Of a stretch of DNA of 64,000 nucleotides, positions 60,705 to 64,000 are shown piece by piece. The notes beneath the pieces were generated by a model, which had not been told where the DNA came from, did not search any database, and saw nothing but the letters and a program-made list of their open reading frames with translations. Source of the DNA: an uncultured Bacteroidales bacterium (GTDB lineage Bacteria > Bacteroidota > Bacteroidia > Bacteroidales > Bacteroidaceae); contig CADCLN010000008.1 of NCBI GenBank assembly GCA_902802265.1, positions 1 to 64,000 on the forward strand, read 5' to 3'. The translations under genes were made by a program, and so were the position numbers. How positions within the stretch are numbered: position 1 is the first letter of the stretch; every line of letters begins with the position of its first letter.

Positions 60705-61931
60705 ATGATGGATTCAAGTGAAGAGATGGGAAAGTTTAACTTCCCGATTGCCGACAAGTCGGAGAACATTATTAAGGTGATTGGTATTGGTGGCGGCGGC
60801 GGAAATGCGGTGCAACACATGTGGGACGAGGGTGTAAAAAACGTCTCATTCTTTGTCATCAACACCGATAGTCAGGTTTTGTCGCCTAACAGAGTACCCA
60901 ATAAAGTGATGCTGGGCGATGGGCTGGGTGCTGGCGGTGACCCCAAGAAGGGCAAGGAATATGCTGAGGGTTCGATAGACGAACTGAAAGACGTATTGGG
61001 CAACAGCACGAAGATGGTGTTTATCACCGCAGGGCTGGGTGGTGGCACAGGCACTGGTGCTACGCCTGTTGTGGCCCGATTGGCTAAGGAGATAGGCATC
61101 CTGACAGTGGGTGTGGTGACACTGCCCTTTATGATGGAAGGCAAGAAACGCATTGATGTAGCCCTGAAGGGACTGGAAGAGCTGAAAGGATGTGTCGATT
61201 CATTGATTGTGGTGAACAATGAGAAGTTGCTAAGAGATGATCAGTACGCAGAGCTGGACTGGGCGGAAGGCATGAAAAAAGCCGATGAGGTGTTGACCAT
61301 CGCTGTAAAGACCATCGCTGAGATTATTACGGTGAGGGGTCTGGTCAACAGAGATTTCAATGATGTAAATACAGTCATGCGCAACGGTGGTGCTGCCATT
61401 GTTTCTATTGCGAAGGCAAGTGGTGAGAACCGTATTTTCAAGGCTTTGTCGCAGGCTATTCATTCTTCCCTGGTAGCCAATTTCGACATCCAGCACACAA
61501 AGCGTTTGCTATACATTATATATAGTGGTACGGAAAACCCTGCAAAGATGCACGAACTGGGAGAAATCAATAGGTTCATGGAGAAATTCGACCAATATAT
61601 AGATGTGCTTTGGGGGCATTATCCCGACGATGAACTAAAGGATGAAATCAAGGTTTCTATCATTGCTACAGGCTTCGACCAGGAAAAAGATGTGCTTGAA
61701 GATGAGGGTGAACTGTATAAGCAGTTGAGAAAGAAGTATTATCAGACTGAAGAATCTGAAAAAGAAAAAGAAGTAGTCAGTGAAAAGGACAATGCAGCGG
61801 AAGACCAGCCTGCAATGGCAGAAGAGGAACCAGCCGCCACACCAGAAGAAAAAACTGCACCGAAACCCACCTCTTTTCTCGGTAAATTAGAAAACCTGTT
61901 AAATAATCTGATAGCAGAAGAAGACGATTGA
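60705..61931 (+). CDS. ftsZ: FtsZ-family tubulin-like GTPase
   Basis: A 408-aa FtsZ homologue. IGGGGGNAV (residues ~28-36) and the tubulin signature GLGGGTGTGATP (~107-118) bind GTP. FNDVNTVMRNGG and SGENRIF are in the expected places, and the T7-like loop is present. It differs from the usual protein: the C-terminal tail ends LGKLENLLNNLIAEEDD rather than a recognisable FtsA/ZipA-binding peptide. The gene lies outside any dcw cluster in view (no ftsA/ftsQ/mur genes). It may be the main FtsZ or a paralogue. Confidence 0.88.
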   Translation: MMDSSEEMGKFNFPIADKSENIIKVIGIGGGGGNAVQHMWDEGVKNVSFFVINTDSQVLSPNRVPNKVMLGDGLGAGGDPKKGKEYAEGSIDELKDVLGNSTKMVFITAGLGGGTGTGATPVVARLAKEIGILTVGVVTLPFMMEGKKRIDVALKGLEELKGCVDSLIVVNNEKLLRDDQYAELDWAEGMKKADEVLTIAVKTIAEIITVRGLVNRDFNDVNTVMRNGGAAIVSIAKASGENRIFKALSQAIHSSLVANFDIQHTKRLLYIIYSGTENPAKMHELGEINRFMEKFDQYIDVLWGHYPDDELKDEIKVSIIATGFDQEKDVLEDEGELYKQLRKKYYQTEESEKEKEVVSEKDNAAEDQPAMAEEEPAATPEEKTAPKPTSFLGKLENLLNNLIAEEDD

Positions 61932-61961
61932 CGGTCGCTCTCTCCCGTTTTCTCTGACCCC

Positions 61962-62020
61962 CTACGCATAGTTTTTTACTATTCAATACATAGTAAATTA
62001 GTATGCGTCTTTTTTTTGCA
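61962..62020 (+). terminator. ftsZ terminator
   Basis: ACGCATA/TATGCGT arms enclose a second small stem (ACTAT/ATAGT), followed by CTTTTTTTT. A strong intrinsic terminator. Confidence 0.75.
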
Positions 62021-62032
62021 GGGGAAAAGTGG

Positions 62033-62040
62033 TAACTTTG
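62033..62040 (+). promoter_or_regulatory. -7 element of the HU-family gene
   Basis: TAACTTTG matches the consensus; the upstream TTTG (62015-62018) is at only 14 bp, so the -33 is doubtful. The leader would run ~210 nt through repeat B7. Confidence 0.45.
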
Positions 62041-62081
62041 CATAACTATTCAGCGAAACGCTTTTTAGTCCCTTTTCTTGG

Positions 62082-62205
62082 CATAAATCTCACAAAATCA
62101 AATAATAAAAGAGATTTGAAAAATTTGAATGATTTGAATGATTTCTTTGCGAGCAAAGCGAGTAAACTCGATAACTCGCCGCAGGCGACTACTATTTACC
62201 CATTC
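62082..62205. repeat. Triloop-hairpin repeat B7
   Basis: Arms of GATTTG/TCAAAT, with CTTTGCGAGCAAAG and TCGCCGCAGGCGA hairpins. It is the copy in the 5' leader of the broken HU gene. Confidence 0.7.
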
Positions 62206-62254
62206 GCAGAATAGTTACAACTTTAAGGTATAATGTTTAAATTTTATTTTTATT

Positions 62255-62665
62255 ATGAGTACAATTCGTTTAAATGCAAAAAAGCAGAAAATTGGCTTTA
62301 ACAAGAAGGTGGCTTACGTCACCCGTGCCGTGAGATACAACACCATTTAGGCAAACGATTTAATTGCTATGGCCAGCAACGATACGGGCATCAGCCGTGC
62401 GATGGTGAAAGCTGTGTTTGAAGGTCTTATTCAGGAGATTGAACAAATGGTATTGAATGGCCACAGCATACAGCTGGGCGAAATGGGCACGCTGAAATTC
62501 AGTGTCAGTTGCAAGAGTGTGGAGGACAAGGAGGACCTCTCTACCGACCTCATCAAGAGACGTAGAATCATTTTCCAACCTTCCGCCAGACTGAAAAGTG
62601 CTGTGAATCGTGTGAACTTCCTCACTACAGTCATTGAAGACGAGGACGACGGCAACAATGGTTGA
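62255..62665 (+). pseudogene. HU-family DNA-binding protein broken by an amber codon
   Basis: Reading from ATG 62255 gives 31 residues of an HU-type N-terminus (STIRLNAKKQKIGFNKKVA, then YVTRAVRYNTI), then TAG at 62348-62350. The same frame continues for 104 codons of HU-like sequence (ASNDTGISRAMVKAVFEGL, then LGEMGTLKFSV) to a normal stop. A single G-to-T change in a GAG codon would explain it. TAG is an ordinary stop here (apt ends in TAG). The intact part from ATG 62369 gives 98 aa and might be made as a truncated protein. Confidence 0.75.
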
Positions 62666-62680
62666 TAAGACTCAATGCGT

Positions 62681-63382
62681 TTAAGGCAAGAAAAGTTCCA
62701 GAAGCCGCAGGTCATCGGCATAGGTCACTTTCAGGTTTGATTCTTCGCCCATGACGATTCGGATGGGTATTTCGGGCATATATCTCAGCAAGATGCCACA
62801 ATCGTCCGTAGCCTGAAAATGAGGGTCTCTCAGCCCCTTGGCAAAGGCTTCTCGAATCACTTCTATGTGAAAAGCTTGTGGAGTTTGCGCTCTCATCAAA
62901 GCAGACCGGTCTGGTGCAGATTGGATGATTCCGTCTTTGCAAACCAGTATCGTATCTACGGTGGGAATAGCTACTCCGCAGGCTTTATTTTTTATCAATG
63001 CCTGGCACACTTCAGTGATGATACGCTGGCTCACCAGAGGTCTGGCAGCATCGTGCAGAATCAGGTTTACCCCTTCCTCTTGATAGGCTTCTATGGCAGA
63101 CAGTGTGGAGTGGTAGCGTTCCTTGCCGCCAGGGAGTATTTTTTTTACTTTCGCCCATCCATTCCTCTCTACAATCTGTTGCACTTCAGTGATGTGGTTA
63201 GGATGCGAAACAATGGCGATTTCGTCAATCAGAGGGTTTATTTCAAAGGCTGTGACAGCATATTCTATCACCATTTTGCCTTTCACCTCGAAGAATTGCT
63301 TGGGCTTCTGACCACCCAGACGACTTCCTGTGCCGCCTGCCAGCACTACGGCTATGTTTTTACGATTCACAGTCATAATCAT
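62681..63382 (-). CDS. ispD: 2-C-methyl-D-erythritol 4-phosphate cytidylyltransferase
   Basis: A 233-aa CTP transferase. AGGTGSRLGGQKPKQF (residues ~15-30), HDAARPLVS and RAQTPQAF match IspD, and GEESNLKVTYADDL ends it. The related TarI (ribitol-5-phosphate) branch has similar motifs; the neighbouring flippase gene leaves that alternative open. The ATG at 63382 overlaps the flippase stop (ATGA). Confidence 0.85.
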   Translation of the reverse strand: MIMTVNRKNIAVVLAGGTGSRLGGQKPKQFFEVKGKMVIEYAVTAFEINPLIDEIAIVSHPNHITEVQQIVERNGWAKVKKILPGGKERYHSTLSAIEAYQEEGVNLILHDAARPLVSQRIITEVCQALIKNKACGVAIPTVDTILVCKDGIIQSAPDRSALMRAQTPQAFHIEVIREAFAKGLRDPHFQATDDCGILLRYMPEIPIRIVMGEESNLKVTYADDLRLLELFLP

Positions 63383-64000
63383 CGATGCTTTTTAAATAAA
63401 TATCCGAGACACTCCTTCAGGATGTTTGCCCCTAAAATCCAAAGTACGGAGAGATAAAGGGCTGGAGCTATGAGCAAACGTGTGAGCAGAAGTAAAGGGA
63501 GTGATTGGATGTCTTTGGTTACAAAGTACGTGACAATCATCGTAGATCCAGCTATCAGCAAAAAGGGCAAAACATCGCGAAGGGCTTGCCAGACGCTGAA
63601 TCGGATTTCACGCCAAACAAAATAGTGCCAGATGGCTATCCAAAGTATAGTAATAACGACCCACGAAATGACCATCTCACGGACGTTTCCTCCCAGCATT
63701 TTCACACACAGAATGGTGCAAAGCAAAGTCAAGCCCTGGGCAATGATATTCCACATATAAATATTTGATTTTCCGCGACTAATAATCATATTGAAATAGA
63801 GTGTGGCAAGGGGTAGGAAAGCTCCGCCCAGACACAGAATCTGCATCAGATAGGCACTGCTAAGCCACTTCTCCTTGATGAGCAGAACAATAAATTCGGG
63901 AGCTATCAATGAGAGTCCAAACATGGCAGGAAAACTGACAAAACAAGTGAATCTCAGCATCTTGCTGAAGGTTTGACACAGACGGTCCCTGTCGTCACCT
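63379..64000 (-). CDS. Polysaccharide flippase (MATE/MOP superfamily), 3' part
   Basis: The minus-strand frame is open to the right edge of the window, so the gene is truncated at its 5' end. The visible ~206 residues have about six hydrophobic helices. The segment MLRFTCFVSFPAMFGLSLIA, followed by EFIVLLIKEKWLSS, is typical of Wzx/lipopolysaccharide exporters. It would move lipid-linked oligosaccharide across the inner membrane. Confidence 0.8.
   Translation of the reverse strand, partial: GDDRDRLCQTFSKMLRFTCFVSFPAMFGLSLIAPEFIVLLIKEKWLSSAYLMQILCLGGAFLPLATLYFNMIISRGKSNIYMWNIIAQGLTLLCTILCVKMLGGNVREMVISWVVITILWIAIWHYFVWREIRFSVWQALRDVLPFLLIAGSTMIVTYFVTKDIQSLPLLLLTRLLIAPALYLSVLWILGANILKECLGYLFKKHR

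Noticed and set aside
62348-62350. TAG recoding (sense amber) to rescue the HU gene
   Set aside because: apt ends with TAG at its family-typical C-terminus, so TAG is an ordinary stop. No stimulatory hairpin is evident right after the codon.
1-64000. tRNA and rRNA genes
   Set aside because: I looked for T-loop signatures (GGTTCAAATCC and variants) with matching acceptor stems and for conserved rRNA segments and found none. The TTCAAATC strings near 47-50 kb are repeat arms.

Overview
The window is a chromosomal segment of a Bacteroidales bacterium, most likely Prevotella or a close relative. The reasons are the many promoters with the Bacteroidetes form TTTG-N19/20-TAnnTTTG, the block PorG-UppS-BamA-Skp-Skp-Skp-MurI, an ArgF'-type (succinyl/acetylornithine) transcarbamylase, a T9SS-style secreted protein, and low-complexity intergenic repeats typical of the group. 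Gene identities rest on motifs read by eye; no database search was run.

Layout. 1-979 is a gene-free, repeat-rich region. 980-11553 holds housekeeping genes: mnmG, apt, a perfect parS centromere site, uvrC, dtd, deoC, a convergent polyprenyl synthase, polA and rdgB. 11554-13678 holds a triplicated 97-bp palindromic repeat, a zinc peptidase, a 22-bp dyad array, and a promoter-to-terminator unit that looks like an unannotated structured RNA. 13679-17959 encodes a 1355-aa secreted modular protein followed by a 60-aa peptide. 18208-23438 has a tandemly duplicated promoter region, then ychF, lgt, an ORF6N gene, argF' and an AAA ATPase. 23497-37825 is a long minus-strand run: DEAD helicase, PfkB kinase, M16 peptidase, two half-size ChrA proteins, murI, three Skp/OmpH chaperones, bamA, uppS, porG and two lipoproteins. 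38323-52131 is also minus strand: radical SAM enzyme, prmC, aldo/keto reductase, argH, pyrE, envelope lipoproteins, a LolC/E-like permease, rbfA, an O-methyltransferase, aroQ and a glycosyltransferase, with hairpin-rich repeats between 46.8 and 50.7 kb.

52347-60599 is accessory in character. It contains an AAA ATPase and a primase-like protein with 11-bp iteron-like repeats, a TonB-domain protein, an MNT/HEPN pair, and a very AT-rich membrane-anchored phosphoribosyltransferase abutting a Cys-rich membrane protein. 60705-64000 has an ftsZ-family gene outside any visible dcw cluster, an HU-family gene broken by an in-frame amber codon, ispD and the 3' part of a polysaccharide flippase.

How the genes fit together. 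The PorG/UppS/BamA/Skp/MurI run, Lgt and the Lol-like permease serve envelope assembly. MnmG, Dtd, RbfA, PrmC and YchF serve translation. UvrC, PolA and RdgB serve genome maintenance. ArgF' and ArgH belong to one pathway but lie 20 kb apart.

The most unusual content is non-coding. There are four arrays of 21- or 22-bp dyad units with strict two-helical-turn periodicity; three of them sit about 95-115 bp upstream of minus-strand start codons. There is a candidate structured RNA upstream of the secreted protein, a duplicated promoter array before ychF, and long inverted repeats that bracket 11 kb and 38 kb blocks. A nested repeat provides an empty-site comparison suggesting that the triloop-hairpin elements move.
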